A stretch of DNA of 33,301 bases from Pelomonas sp. KK5. Its GTDB lineage: Bacteria > Pseudomonadota > Gammaproteobacteria > Burkholderiales > Burkholderiaceae_C. A program made the position numbers and the translations under genes. Below, piece after piece: positions 1 to 7,893 of this stretch. The notes beneath the pieces were generated by a model, which saw only the letters and a list, made by a program, of their open reading frames with translations, was not told the origin of the DNA and searched no databases. Each line of letters opens with the position of its first letter. Position 1 is the first letter of the stretch. The stretch covers positions 1 to 33,301 of the forward strand of contig NZ_LYVQ01000051.1 in the NCBI RefSeq assembly GCF_001984095.1, read 5' to 3'.

Positions 1-307
1 GGGTGGCACCGAGCTGGAACAGCGCCGTACCGCCGAGCGCCGCGGAGGCGCCGGCGGCCAGGCGATGCTCGCCGAGCCAGCCGCCGTTGAGGCTCGGCAG
101 CAATTGCAGCTGCGGGCCTTCCGCCGCACCGTTCCACTGCAGCTGGGCATGGGCAGGCGCCATGTGGGCGTCATCGAGCACGATGTCGCACTCGGGCGAG
201 CGGCCGATGCTGGCGGGCCAGCGGCGGATCTTGTGGACGCTGCGGACCTGGCCGTCGCGCCCAAGCACCTCGATCACTGCGAAGCCTTGGTGTTCGCCGA
301 CGTCCAT
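1..307 (-). CDS. FHA-domain protein, N-terminal part (cut by left edge)
   Basis: Reading the minus strand from 307 gives about 102 codons open to the left edge. After a short beta-rich lead the protein shows the forkhead-associated signature: IGRSPECDIVLDD (about residues 34-46), then a histidine-containing segment ending AHAQL, and later NGGWLGEHRL. In the family these loops bind phosphothreonine peptides. Here the usual S/T-x-x-H is replaced by a variant (MAPAH), so phosphopeptide binding is not assured. The ATG at 307 has GGAGG 7 nt upstream and overlaps the preceding protease gene by 34 nt. A GTG at 277, overlapping the protease stop as GTGA and preceded by AAGG, is an alternative start. 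Either way it looks translationally coupled to the protease. Nothing can be said about domains beyond the edge. Confidence 0.72.
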   Translation of the reverse strand, partial: MDVGEHQGFAVIEVLGRDGQVRSVHKIRRWPASIGRSPECDIVLDDAHMAPAHAQLQWNGAAEGPQLQLLPSLNGGWLGEHRLAAGASAALGGTALFQLGAT

Positions 308-1665
308 GCGAAGCCCTCCAGGTAATGTGCGGTCAGTTTCAGCGCGTTGTCGAAGGACACGCCGCGCGCGTCGAAGCGGCCGAGCGCGCCCTCGGTGGCC
401 GAATCCACGGTGGTGACGAGGACGCTGAGGTCATGCAGGCCATCCAGCTTGCGGTAGGCGCGCAGGCAGACGACGGCGCGCAGCGGCAGCCCCTCCCGGT
501 CGATGAACTCCTCCTTGCAGAAGGGCGCGGTGCGGGCCTTGTCGCTGCGGCCCAGGGCCTCGTTGCGGAAGCTGCCGCTGTACTGCTTCGAGAAGCGCAG
601 CGCGCCGAGCTTGCGGCCGTCATAGGCCTCGTGGGACATCTCAAGCCAGCCGGTCTGCATCGCGCCGCTGACGAACAGCGCATGCTCCATGCGGCACTGC
701 GAGCGTTGGAACTCCAGCCCCTTGGTGTCGGCCGGCGTGCCGCGGCCCCAGCAGCGCATGAACTGCTCCTGCGGCACCGGCAGCCGGTAGCGCTGGTGCC
801 CGGCGGACTGCCAGGGCTGGGCGATGAAGCGAGCGGTGAGCTCGTCCTGATAGGCCGTCAGCTGCTCGCGCAGGCGCGACCAGACGGGCTTGGTGATCGG
901 CTTGGCATCGCGGCTCTTCTCGTACAGCGCCTGCGCGTACTGGCCCGGCACCAGGAAGCTCATCTGCTGGGCGAACACCATCATCGAGACGTTGATCCCG
1001 ACCACGCGGCCCGACTCGTCCACCACCGGGCCGCCGCTCATGCCGGGGTTGATGGCGCCGGAGTAGTAGATCAGCCCGTCGAAGCTGCGCTCGACCAGGC
1101 CGTTGTAGGTGCCCTCGACGACGGCGAAGGCCACGTCGTGCGGGTTGCCCATCGAGTAGATGCGGTCGCCCTTGGAGAGCGAGTCCTTGCGCGAACGGAA
1201 GTCCAGCTCGCCGCGCTTGCCGAGGTCCTGGCCCTGAGCCGGCACGGCGCGCAATAAGGCCAGGTCTCGACGGACATCGAAGTCCAGCAGCTCCAGCGCC
1301 CCTTCCTGGCCCTCGGTCGTCGCATAGCGCAGCCGGTAGCGCTCGGGCTCCAGCGCGAACTGGCTGACGACGTGGTAGTTGGTGATGATGCGGCCGTCTT
1401 GGCTGACCAGGAAGCCGGAACCGACCGAAGCCTGGCTGTCCTGCGTCTTCAGCAGCGTGCGGATCTGCAGCAGCTGGGAACGGGAGGCGTCATAGAGGCG
1501 GCGGGCGGCAGCGGACACCGGAGCGGGCGCCGAGGCAGCCTCGGCGGGCGGCTGGGCCGCGATGGGCTCCGGCGCTGCGGTCGCCCCCAGCGCCGACAGC
1601 AGCATTGAGGCCGCCACCGTCAGGCGCAAGACCTGGATCATCATCAACATGGGCTGTGCGGGCAA
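274..1665 (-). CDS. Exported HtrA-like trypsin-fold serine protease (S1C type, no PDZ visible)
   Basis: The protein is about 463 aa. The N-terminus carries a signal peptide (hydrophobic LRLTVAASMLLSALG followed by ATAA), so it should act in the periplasm or be anchored there. The catalytic triad is visible: His98 in ITNYHVV, Asp134 in DVRRDLALLR and Ser210 in NPGMSGGPVV, the HtrA/trypsin-like pattern. DegP-type proteases carry PDZ domains after the protease; here the last ~200 residues are an unrecognised domain with four cysteines. The chosen start is a TTG with AGGAG 6 nt upstream. The ATG at 1650 (458 aa) lacks a close ribosome-binding site, and a TTG at 1707 overlaps the upstream stop. 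It follows the NYN gene closely and overlaps the FHA gene, so the three are probably cotranscribed. Its substrate is unknown. Confidence 0.85.
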   Translation of the reverse strand: MPAQPMLMMIQVLRLTVAASMLLSALGATAAPEPIAAQPPAEAASAPAPVSAAARRLYDASRSQLLQIRTLLKTQDSQASVGSGFLVSQDGRIITNYHVVSQFALEPERYRLRYATTEGQEGALELLDFDVRRDLALLRAVPAQGQDLGKRGELDFRSRKDSLSKGDRIYSMGNPHDVAFAVVEGTYNGLVERSFDGLIYYSGAINPGMSGGPVVDESGRVVGINVSMMVFAQQMSFLVPGQYAQALYEKSRDAKPITKPVWSRLREQLTAYQDELTARFIAQPWQSAGHQRYRLPVPQEQFMRCWGRGTPADTKGLEFQRSQCRMEHALFVSGAMQTGWLEMSHEAYDGRKLGALRFSKQYSGSFRNEALGRSDKARTAPFCKEEFIDREGLPLRAVVCLRAYRKLDGLHDLSVLVTTVDSATEGALGRFDARGVSFDNALKLTAHYLEGFAWTSANTKASQ

Positions 1666-1703
1666 TCGGTTCTCCTGGAACGTCGCGCTGACTGTACGGT
1701 GGA

Positions 1704-2597
1704 TCAAGTGCCCGCGTCGGGCCAGAACTGCACCTTGTTCGGCTGCAGCTCGGGCGAGAGCACGAAGTGTTCCGCATGCTTCTTGAACAGCCGCGTCGAG
1801 GCCTGCGTGCGGCCCAGCAGGCCGGCCTGGCGCAGCGCCTGCGCGGCCTCGCCGAGCTCGACCCGCTCGCCGCCGCGCAGCACGGGCACCGCCTGCAGGA
1901 TGGCCTCGACCTCGGCCGGCAACGCCACGGCCTCGGCGACGGGTTCGACAAGGACCGGCTCGACGACGGGCAGCGCCTCGGCCGCCTTCTTGCCGCGCGG
2001 CGCGCGCTTGCGGGCGGGCTTGGCGGCCTGCACTTCGGCGATCGGCTCGGGGGCCTTCCCGGCCGGCTTCGCGACAGGTTTCGCGGCCGGTTTCTCGACG
2101 GGCTTCTCGACAGGCTTCCTGGTCGGCTTCTCCGCCGGCCTGTTCGCGGCCTTCTTCGCAGCGACCTTGGCCGCGCGATGCTCGATGTCGTCGTACTGGT
2201 CGTAGGCCGCCTGCACGCCCTCGCCGGTCTTGCCCTGCTGGCCGAAGCCGCGCACCCAGGCGCCCTTCTCGCGCAGTCGCCCGACCAGCGGCGTGAAGTC
2301 GGAGTCCGAGGACACGATCGCCACCACGTCGGGCCGCTCGGCGATGACCAGGTCCATCGCATCGACGGCGAGCGCGATGTCCGTCGAGTTCTTGCCGACC
2401 GACAGGTTGACCATCGGCCGCAGCGACAGCCGCTTCAGGAAGCCGGCGTTGTGCTGGGCCTGCTCGGCCGTGCAGTAGGCGCGGCGCACGTGGATGGCGC
2501 CGTAGTCCTTGAAGGCGATCTCGAAGGCCTGGGCGATGACTTCCGGGGAGCAGTTGTCGAAGTCGACCAGCAGCATGACGCGCCGCGGGCGGGCCAT
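1704..2597 (-). CDS. NYN-domain (LabA/DUF88-like) putative ribonuclease with C-terminal LOTUS-like domain
   Basis: The protein is 297 aa. Residues about 5-140 form a NYN/PIN-like nuclease domain with the expected acidic positions: LLVDFDN near the start, STDIALAVDAMDL in the middle and IVSSDSDFTPL. Members bind a metal ion and are thought to cut RNA. A Lys/Ala/Pro linker follows with six KPxx tetrapeptides (residues 157-180). The C-terminus (about 230-295, GEAAQALRQAGLLG to HFVLSPELQ) resembles the OST-HTH/LOTUS RNA-binding domain that often accompanies NYN; this assignment is by eye. The ATG overlaps the pyrC stop by one base (TGATG) with GGAGG 8 nt upstream, so translation is coupled to pyrC. 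No signal peptide; cytoplasmic. The RNA target is unknown. Confidence 0.85.
   Translation of the reverse strand: MARPRRVMLLVDFDNCSPEVIAQAFEIAFKDYGAIHVRRAYCTAEQAQHNAGFLKRLSLRPMVNLSVGKNSTDIALAVDAMDLVIAERPDVVAIVSSDSDFTPLVGRLREKGAWVRGFGQQGKTGEGVQAAYDQYDDIEHRAAKVAAKKAANRPAEKPTRKPVEKPVEKPAAKPVAKPAGKAPEPIAEVQAAKPARKRAPRGKKAAEALPVVEPVLVEPVAEAVALPAEVEAILQAVPVLRGGERVELGEAAQALRQAGLLGRTQASTRLFKKHAEHFVLSPELQPNKVQFWPDAGT
2058..2129 (-). repeat. Six 12-nt tandem units inside the NYN gene linker
   Basis: Six successive tetrapeptide codings (KPTR, KPVE, KPVE, KPAA, KPVA, KPAG) give a 12-nt period over 72 nt. Units are degenerate at the DNA level. Unit gain or loss would keep the reading frame, so linker length may vary between strains. 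Confidence 0.7.
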
Positions 2598-3646
2598 CAC
2601 ACGAGCCTCCAGCTCAGCGCCTCGCCGCCGCGCAGCGGCTTCAGCTGCGCGTCGCCGAAGGGCACGGCCTCGGGCAGCGTCCATTCCTGCCTGGCCAGCG
2701 TGACCGTGCCGGTGTTGCGCGGCAGGCCGTAGAAGTCCGCGCCGTTGAAGCTGGCGAAGGCCTCGAACTTGTCCAGCGCGCCCATGGCCTCGAAGGCCTC
2801 GGCATACAGCTCCAGCGCGGACAGCGCCGTGAAGCAGCCGGCGCCGCAGACGGAGTTCTCCTTCAGCTGCGAGGCATGCGGGGCGCTGTCGGTGCCGAGG
2901 AAGAATTTCGTGCTGCCCGACGTGGCGGCCTTCAGCAGCGCCAGGCGGTGCTCCTCGCGCTTGAGCACCGGCAGGCAGTAGTAGTGGGGGCGCAGGCCGC
3001 CCATGAAGATGGCGTTGCGGTTGTAGAGCAGGTGCTGTGGGGTCAGCGTGGCGGCGGTGAACTTGTCCGACGCGGCGACGTACTCGGCGGCTTCCCTGGT
3101 GGTGATGTGCTCGAAGACGACCTTCAGTTCCGGCATGTCCGCGCGCAGCGGCGTCATCACGCGGTCGATGAAGACGGCCTCGCGGTCGAACACGTCGATG
3201 GCGGGGTCGGTCACCTCGCCATGGACCAGCAGCAGCAGGCCCGCCTTCTGCATCGCCTCCAGCGTCTTGTAGGTCTTGCGGATGTCGGTGACGCCGGCGT
3301 CGCTGTTCGTCGTGGCGCCGGCCGGGTAGAGCTTCAGCGCGACGACGCCGGCGTCCTTGGCGCGCGCGATCTCGTCGACCGGCGTGTTGTCGGTCAGGTA
3401 CATCGTCATCAGCGGCTCGAAGCTGATGCCTTCGGGCACGGCGGCGAGGATGCGCTCGCGGTAGCTCGTAGCCTGCGCCGCGGTGGTGACCGGCGGGCGC
3501 AGGTTGGGCATGACGATGGCGCGGGCGAACTGGCGCGCCGTGTAGGGCACGACGCTCTTCATCGCCGCCTCGTCGCGGAGATGCAGGTGCCAGTCGTCGG
3601 GGCGGGTGATGGTGAGGGTGGTCGGTGCGGTGCTCATGCGCCGCAT
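2597..3646 (-). CDS. pyrC: Dihydroorotase (class II, PyrC)
   Basis: The protein is 349 aa, the usual PyrC length. It catalyses the reversible cyclisation of carbamoyl-aspartate to dihydroorotate, the third step of pyrimidine synthesis, in the cytoplasm. The binuclear zinc site is visible: HxH in [11 protein letters not shown] (His20, His22), the Lys to be carboxylated in ALKLYPAG (Lys105), His142 in LLVHGE, His180 in FEHITT and Asp253 in GTDSAPH. The ATG at 3646 has GAGG 5 nt upstream. The ATG at 3637 (MSTAP...) fits the E. coli PyrC N-terminus better, so the start is uncertain by three codons. It begins 12 nt after gltL and overlaps the NYN gene by one base, so it sits mid-transcript between unrelated functions. 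Confidence 0.97.
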   Translation of the reverse strand: MRRMSTAPTTLTITRPDDWHLHLRDEAAMKSVVPYTARQFARAIVMPNLRPPVTTAAQATSYRERILAAVPEGISFEPLMTMYLTDNTPVDEIARAKDAGVVALKLYPAGATTNSDAGVTDIRKTYKTLEAMQKAGLLLLVHGEVTDPAIDVFDREAVFIDRVMTPLRADMPELKVVFEHITTREAAEYVAASDKFTAATLTPQHLLYNRNAIFMGGLRPHYYCLPVLKREEHRLALLKAATSGSTKFFLGTDSAPHASQLKENSVCGAGCFTALSALELYAEAFEAMGALDKFEAFASFNGADFYGLPRNTGTVTLARQEWTLPEAVPFGDAQLKPLRGGEALSWRLV

Positions 3647-3658
3647 TGTCCCCTCAGA

Positions 3659-4393
3659 TCAGTGTTGAAGAATCTTCGCGAGGAAGTCCTTGGCGCGCGG
3701 CGAGCGCTCCTCCGGCTTGCCGAAGAAATCGGCGCTGGTGCAGTCCTCGATGATCTTGCCGGCGTCCATGAAGATCACGCGGTTGCTGACCTTCTTGGCG
3801 AAGCCCATCTCGTGGGTCACGCACATCATCGTCATGCCCTCGTGCGCGAGCTTGACCATCACGTCCAGCACCTCGCCGACCATCTCAGGGTCGAGCGCCG
3901 AGGTGGGCTCGTCGAACAGCATCACGATCGGGTCCATGGACAGCGCGCGGGCGATCGCCACGCGCTGCTGCTGGCCGCCGGAGAGCTGGCCGGGGAACTT
4001 GTCCTTGTGCGCCGACAGGCCGACGCGGTCCAGCATCTTCAGGCCGCGCGTCTTGGCATCGTCGGGCTTGCGGCCCAGCACCTTGATCTGCGCCAGCGTC
4101 AGGTTCTCGGTCACGCTCAGGTGCGGGAACAGCTCGAAATGCTGGAACACCATGCCCACGCGCGAGCGCAGCTTGGGCAGGTCGGTCTTGGCGTCGGAGA
4201 TCGAGGTGCCGTCGACGACGATGTCGCCCTTCTGGATCGGCTCCAGCGCGTTGACGGTCTTGATCAGCGTGGACTTGCCCGAGCCCGAGGGGCCGCAGAC
4301 GACGACCACCTCGCCCTTGGCGATACTGGTGGTGCAGTCGGTCAGCACCTGGAAGGGGCCGTACCACTTGGAGATGTTCTTGATGTCAATCAT
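3659..4393 (-). CDS. gltL: Glutamate/aspartate ABC transporter, ATP-binding subunit GltL
   Basis: The protein is 244 aa and energises glutamate/aspartate import by hydrolysing ATP at the inner face of the membrane. It shows Walker [10 protein letters not shown], the Q-loop in [14 protein letters not shown], the signature LSGGQQQR, Walker [15 protein letters not shown] and the switch histidine in [10 protein letters not shown]. The sequence closely follows E. coli GltL, which also starts with Met-Ile, supporting the ATG at 4393 (GAGG about 10 nt upstream). A TTG three codons upstream is too close to that site. It is the last gltIJKL gene, 12 nt after gltK, and pyrC follows after another 12 nt, so read-through into pyrC is likely. 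Confidence 0.96.
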   Translation of the reverse strand: MIDIKNISKWYGPFQVLTDCTTSIAKGEVVVVCGPSGSGKSTLIKTVNALEPIQKGDIVVDGTSISDAKTDLPKLRSRVGMVFQHFELFPHLSVTENLTLAQIKVLGRKPDDAKTRGLKMLDRVGLSAHKDKFPGQLSGGQQQRVAIARALSMDPIVMLFDEPTSALDPEMVGEVLDVMVKLAHEGMTMMCVTHEMGFAKKVSNRVIFMDAGKIIEDCTSADFFGKPEERSPRAKDFLAKILQH

Positions 4394-4405
4394 TTTGCTC
4401 AAGCC

Positions 4406-5071
4406 TCAACGGATGATCGCGATCTTCTTCTGCAGCCGGCGCACCAGCATCGACAGCGTGAAACAGATGACGAGATAGACGAGTGCGGCGACCAGGTAGG
4501 TCTCGACCGGGCGGTTGAAGTTCTTGCCCGCCACCTCGAAGCCCTTCAGCAGGTCATAGGCGCCGACCGCATAGACCAGCGAAGTGTCCTGGAACAGCAC
4601 GATGGTCTGGGTCAGCAGCACCGGCAGCATGTTGCGGAAGGCCTGCGGCAGCACCACGAGTTGCATCGTCTGCCGGTAGGTCATGCCCATCGCATAGCCG
4701 GCGAAGACCTGGCCGCGCGAGACCGACTGGATGCCGGCCCGCATGATCTCGGAGTAGTAGGTGGCCTCGAACAGCGTGAAGGTGATCAGCGCCGACTTCT
4801 CGGCGCCCAGGGGACCGATCACGTAGGGGATCAGCAGGTAGAACCACAGGATCACCATCACCAGCGGAATCGAGCGCAGCGTGTCCACATAGGCGGCGGC
4901 GGGCTTCTCGAGCCAGGGCTTGCCCGAGAGCCTCATCAGCGCCAGCAGCGTGCCGAGGATGATGCCGCCGATCATGGCGGTGAGCGTCAGCTGGATCGAG
5001 AAGAAGAAGCCCTTGGCGACGAAGCTGCTGACGACGTCCCACGTCAAAAAGGAAAAATCGAGATGCGTCAT
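4406..5071 (-). CDS. gltK: Glutamate/aspartate ABC transporter permease GltK
   Basis: The protein is 221 aa, close to E. coli GltK (224 aa). It is an inner-membrane permease of the HisM/GlnP amino-acid family. It starts with a hydrophobic amphipathic segment (FFFSIQLTLTAMIGGIILGTLLALM) and has about five membrane spans. The cytoplasmic coupling motif, an EAA-like segment around YYSEIMRAGIQSVSRGQ with the downstream AGYAMGM, is clear. It pairs with GltJ to form the channel. It starts 7 nt after the gltJ stop; the ribosome-binding site is weak, which suggests translation coupled to gltJ. Confidence 0.95.
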   Translation of the reverse strand: MTHLDFSFLTWDVVSSFVAKGFFFSIQLTLTAMIGGIILGTLLALMRLSGKPWLEKPAAAYVDTLRSIPLVMVILWFYLLIPYVIGPLGAEKSALITFTLFEATYYSEIMRAGIQSVSRGQVFAGYAMGMTYRQTMQLVVLPQAFRNMLPVLLTQTIVLFQDTSLVYAVGAYDLLKGFEVAGKNFNRPVETYLVAALVYLVICFTLSMLVRRLQKKIAIIR

Positions 5072-5078
5072 GGCGTGT

Positions 5079-5816
5079 TCACTTCGCTCCCAGGATGCCC
5101 GGCACGCGCACGCGCTGCTCGATGAACTTGGCGATCCGGTTGATCAGGAAGGCCGAGACGAAATACAGCAGCGTGACCGGCAGGAAGATCTGCACGAAGC
5201 TGGACTGCTCCGAGGCCTGCTGCGCGTACTGCGCCAGCTCGGGGATGCTGACCGCGAAGGCCACGGCCGAGTTCTTGACGATGTTCATGCTCTCGCTGGT
5301 CAGCGGCGGAATCACGATGCGGAAGGCCATCGGCAGCAGCACGAAGCGGTAGGTCTGCGGCAGCGTGAGGCCCATGGCCAGGCCCGCGTAGCGCTGGCCC
5401 TTGGGCAGCGTGTTGATGCCGGCCTTGACCTGCTCGGCAATCCGCGAGGAGGTGAACAGGCCGATCGCGATGATCACGAGGACGGCTGAGGGCACGGCCT
5501 GCAGCGAGGTGAAGATCTGCGGCACCACGTGGTACCAGAGGAAGACCTGGACGATCAGCGGGATGTTGCGGAACAGCTCGGTCCAGGTCTCGCCGAGCAT
5601 GGCCACCTTCTTGTTGGGCACCGTCCGCAGCACGCCGACGATGGAGCCCATCACGAGCGCCACCAGCAGGCCGGCGATGGACACGTACATCGTCCAGCCC
5701 CAGGCCTTGAGCATCGCGTCCAGATAGGTTTCGTAGCCCGGTGCGCCCAGGCATTTCGGCGCGGCCTCGGCCGTCACCATGTCCGTGCAGTAGAGGGACC
5801 AGTCCCAACTCGCCAT
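5079..5816 (-). CDS. gltJ: Glutamate/aspartate ABC transporter permease GltJ
   Basis: The protein is 245 aa and is the second inner-membrane permease of the acidic amino-acid importer. It has several hydrophobic spans (WTMYVSIAGLLVALVMGSIVGVL, later VIIAIGLF and IFLPVTLLYFVSAFLI). The permease coupling region is visible around SSRIAEQVKAGINTLPKGQ and YAGLAMGLTLPQTYR. The N-terminus matches the family pattern, with a short hydrophilic start containing Trp residues. The ATG has GGAG 7 nt upstream. It is separated from gltI by 85 nt holding two hairpins, so membrane components may be made at a lower level than the binding protein. Confidence 0.95.
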   Translation of the reverse strand: MASWDWSLYCTDMVTAEAAPKCLGAPGYETYLDAMLKAWGWTMYVSIAGLLVALVMGSIVGVLRTVPNKKVAMLGETWTELFRNIPLIVQVFLWYHVVPQIFTSLQAVPSAVLVIIAIGLFTSSRIAEQVKAGINTLPKGQRYAGLAMGLTLPQTYRFVLLPMAFRIVIPPLTSESMNIVKNSAVAFAVSIPELAQYAQQASEQSSFVQIFLPVTLLYFVSAFLINRIAKFIEQRVRVPGILGAK

Positions 5817-5838
5817 CGTCCAACTCCCCGTTATGCAA

Positions 5839-5891
5839 AGCGGGTGCGCTGGGGCACCCGCTGTTGCTGAATGGCCGGCGCTGCGCCGGCC
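5839..5891 (-). terminator. Tandem hairpins between gltI and gltJ (attenuator or mRNA stabiliser)
   Basis: Two stem-loops lie in the 85-nt gltI-gltJ gap. In minus-strand order the first pairs 5884-5891 with 5873-5880 (8 bp, all G/C, 3-nt loop). The second pairs 5854-5862 with 5839-5847 (9 bp, 6-nt loop) and is followed by only three T residues. This is too weak for full termination but fits partial termination or 3'-end protection of the gltI message. Confidence 0.7.
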
Positions 5892-5901
5892 CCTTCATCA
5901 C

Positions 5902-6795
5902 TTACTTCTTGGCGTACTCTTCGACCGGCTTGTCATTCGGGTTCGCCCATGCGTCCTTGGTGGCAGCCGTGGCGGGCAGGCCGACGCGGGTGTTCGTCGG
6001 CGGGATCGGCTGGGTGAACCACTTGTCGTACATCTTGGCGATCTGGCCGGACTTCATCAGGCCCTTGATGCTGTCGTCGACCGCCTTCTTGAAGGCCGGG
6101 TCGTCCTTGCGGATCATGATCGCGATCGGCTCGACGGAGAGCACTTCGCCGACGATCTTGTAGTCGGCCGGGGCCTTGGACTTGGCGATGTTGCCGGCCA
6201 GGATCTGGCCGTCCATCACGAAGGCGTCGGCGCGGCCCGATTCGAGCAGCAGGAAGCTGTCGGCGTGGTCCTTGCCGAAGACTTCCTTGAAGTCGACGCC
6301 GTTGGCACGCTCATGCTTGCGCAGCAGCTGCACCGAGGTGGTGCCGGTCGTGGTGGCGACGTTCTTGCCGGCCAGCTGCGCAATCGAGGTGATGCCCGAA
6401 TTGGCCTTGACGGCGATGCGCACTTCCTCCACGTAGGTGGTGACGGCGAAGGCCACGTCCTTGCCGCGGGTGGCGTTGTTGGTGGTGGAGCCGCACTCGA
6501 TGTCCACCGTGCCGTTCTGCACCAGCGGCACGCGGTTCTGCGAGGTCACCGGCAGGTACTTGATCTCCAGCTTGGCCAGGCCCAGCTGCTTCTGGACATC
6601 GCCCAGCACATGCTGGCAGATCTCCACGTGATAGCCCACGTACTTGCCGTCGCCCAGCGTGTACGACAGGGCACCGGAAGACTCGCGCACGCCCATCGTG
6701 GCCACGCCGCTGTCCTTGATCTTCTTCAAGGTGTCTTCGGCATGGACGGCGCCGGCCAGCACGGCCAGCGAGAGGGCAAGCAGGGTTTTCTTCAT
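5902..6795 (-). CDS. gltI: Glutamate/aspartate periplasmic binding protein GltI
   Basis: The protein is 297 aa. A classic signal peptide (MKKTLLALSLAVLAGAVHA, cleavage before EDTLKK) sends it to the periplasm. The mature part is a family 3 solute-binding protein with the expected landmarks: GVATMGVRESSGALSYTLGD near the N-terminus, VPLVQNGTVDIECGSTTN, then VAFAVTTYVEEVRIAVK and the late PIAIMIRKDDPAFKKAVD. It captures glutamate/aspartate for GltJKL. The start is the ATG with GGAG 9 nt upstream; a longer in-frame extension upstream lacks these features. A sigma-54-type promoter lies about 120 nt upstream, and the gene is first in the gltIJKL unit. Confidence 0.96.
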   Translation of the reverse strand: MKKTLLALSLAVLAGAVHAEDTLKKIKDSGVATMGVRESSGALSYTLGDGKYVGYHVEICQHVLGDVQKQLGLAKLEIKYLPVTSQNRVPLVQNGTVDIECGSTTNNATRGKDVAFAVTTYVEEVRIAVKANSGITSIAQLAGKNVATTTGTTSVQLLRKHERANGVDFKEVFGKDHADSFLLLESGRADAFVMDGQILAGNIAKSKAPADYKIVGEVLSVEPIAIMIRKDDPAFKKAVDDSIKGLMKSGQIAKMYDKWFTQPIPPTNTRVGLPATAATKDAWANPNDKPVEEYAKK

Positions 6796-6915
6796 ATCGG
6801 AAAGCTCCAGATAACGGGTTCGAATCGAGGGACAGAGCAGACCATGGGCGACGAGCGCCCCGAATACGGGTTTGCACTGATTTTTTGGTCCCAGGCACAT
6901 GCCAAACCGGCATGA

Positions 6916-6931
6916 CGCAATGAGCATGCCA
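6916..6931 (-). promoter_or_regulatory. Candidate sigma-54 (-24/-12) promoter for gltIJKL
   Basis: On the minus strand 6931 to 6916 reads TGGCATGCTCATTGCG. Against the consensus TGGCACG-N4-TTGC only the sixth base differs, and GG and GC are separated by exactly 10 nt. Transcription would begin near 6905, leaving a leader of about 110 nt before gltI. In Pseudomonas, acidic amino-acid uptake is known to be sigma-54 dependent (AauRS system), which agrees with this placement. No enhancer-binding site was recognised. Confidence 0.65.
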
Positions 6932-6981
6932 TCATGCCTTGCGGCCATGCGCTGAGACTCGAAGTTAGGCCGCCAGGCGGC

Positions 6982-7893
6982 TCAGCGGGTGAGAAAGTCC
7001 CACAGCGCCAGCGCGGCCGGCTTGTTGCGGCGGGACTGCTCGGGGCGCTCGCGATAGATGCGCAGCTCCATGCTCAGTTCGTACTCGCCGACCTGGGCTG
7101 CGCGCACCAGGGCGCCGGCCTTCAATTCCTTCTTGACCGAGCTGGCGGGCAGGAAGCTCAGGCCATGGCCCTCCAGCGCCATCGCCTTCAGGCCCTCCGC
7201 CATGTCGGTCTCGTACACCGCGTCCAGGTTCAGCGGCGTGGCCGACTCCTTGACGATCAGCTCCACCAGCCGCCCCAAGTAGGCGCCGCCGGCGTAGCTG
7301 AGGAAGGGAATCTTCTGACCCGGGTGGCCCGGCAGCCGGAACATCGGCTCGCCCTGGGCATTGGCCTTGGCATACGGCGCCAGGGTCTCGTGACCCAGCG
7401 ACGCCATCTCGTAGCGCTCCGGATCAAGTTGTAGGGGTTGACTGGCGTGGTGATAGACGACAAGCAGATCGCAATTGCCTTCACTGAGCTGCAGCGTCGC
7501 GTCGTGGACATTGAGCGCATTGAGGCGACTCTTCAGCGAGCCGAAGCGCTGGCGCAGGTCCATCAGCCAATGGGGGAAGAAGCTGAAGGCCAGCGAGTGC
7601 GGCACCGCGAACTCGATCATGTCCTGGCTGGACGCCTGGTGGCTGCGCAGCATGTTGCGGGTGGACTGCAGATTGCCCAGGATCTCGACCGCCTGGGCCA
7701 GCAGGGTCTCGCCAGCGCCGGTCAACCTCGTCGGATAGGAGGAGCGATCCACCAGATCCACCCCGGCCCAGGCTTCCAGCGCCTGGATGCGGCGCGAGAA
7801 CGCCGGCTGGGTCACATGCCTCAGCTGGGCGGAGCGCGAAAAACTGCGCGTCTCGGCCAGGCTGACAAAGTCTTCGAGCCATTTGGTTTCCAC
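6982..7893 (-). CDS. LysR-family transcriptional regulator (HypT/YjiE-like)
   Basis: The protein is 303 aa. The N-terminal winged helix-turn-helix is typical (METKWLEDFVSLAETRSFS, then VTQPAFSRRIQALE, about residues 1-60). The C-terminal part is the two-lobed effector-binding domain. The opening ETKWL-DF and the QPAFSRRI-ALE block resemble E. coli HypT (YjiE/QseD), a hypochlorite-responsive regulator. The resemblance is by eye and does not prove the same signal. Two features of HypT function, its sensing methionines, were not mapped. It lies upstream of gltI on the same strand, so it may regulate the transporter or may simply be its neighbour. Confidence 0.88.
   Translation of the reverse strand: METKWLEDFVSLAETRSFSRSAQLRHVTQPAFSRRIQALEAWAGVDLVDRSSYPTRLTGAGETLLAQAVEILGNLQSTRNMLRSHQASSQDMIEFAVPHSLAFSFFPHWLMDLRQRFGSLKSRLNALNVHDATLQLSEGNCDLLVVYHHASQPLQLDPERYEMASLGHETLAPYAKANAQGEPMFRLPGHPGQKIPFLSYAGGAYLGRLVELIVKESATPLNLDAVYETDMAEGLKAMALEGHGLSFLPASSVKKELKAGALVRAAQVGEYELSMELRIYRERPEQSRRNKPAALALWDFLTR

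Noticed and set aside
2876-5125. A 749-codon open frame on the plus strand over pyrC and gltL/gltK
   Set aside because: It is opposite to clearly identified genes, its translation is His/Gln/Arg-rich without domains or signals, and such long antisense frames are expected with high-GC codon bias.
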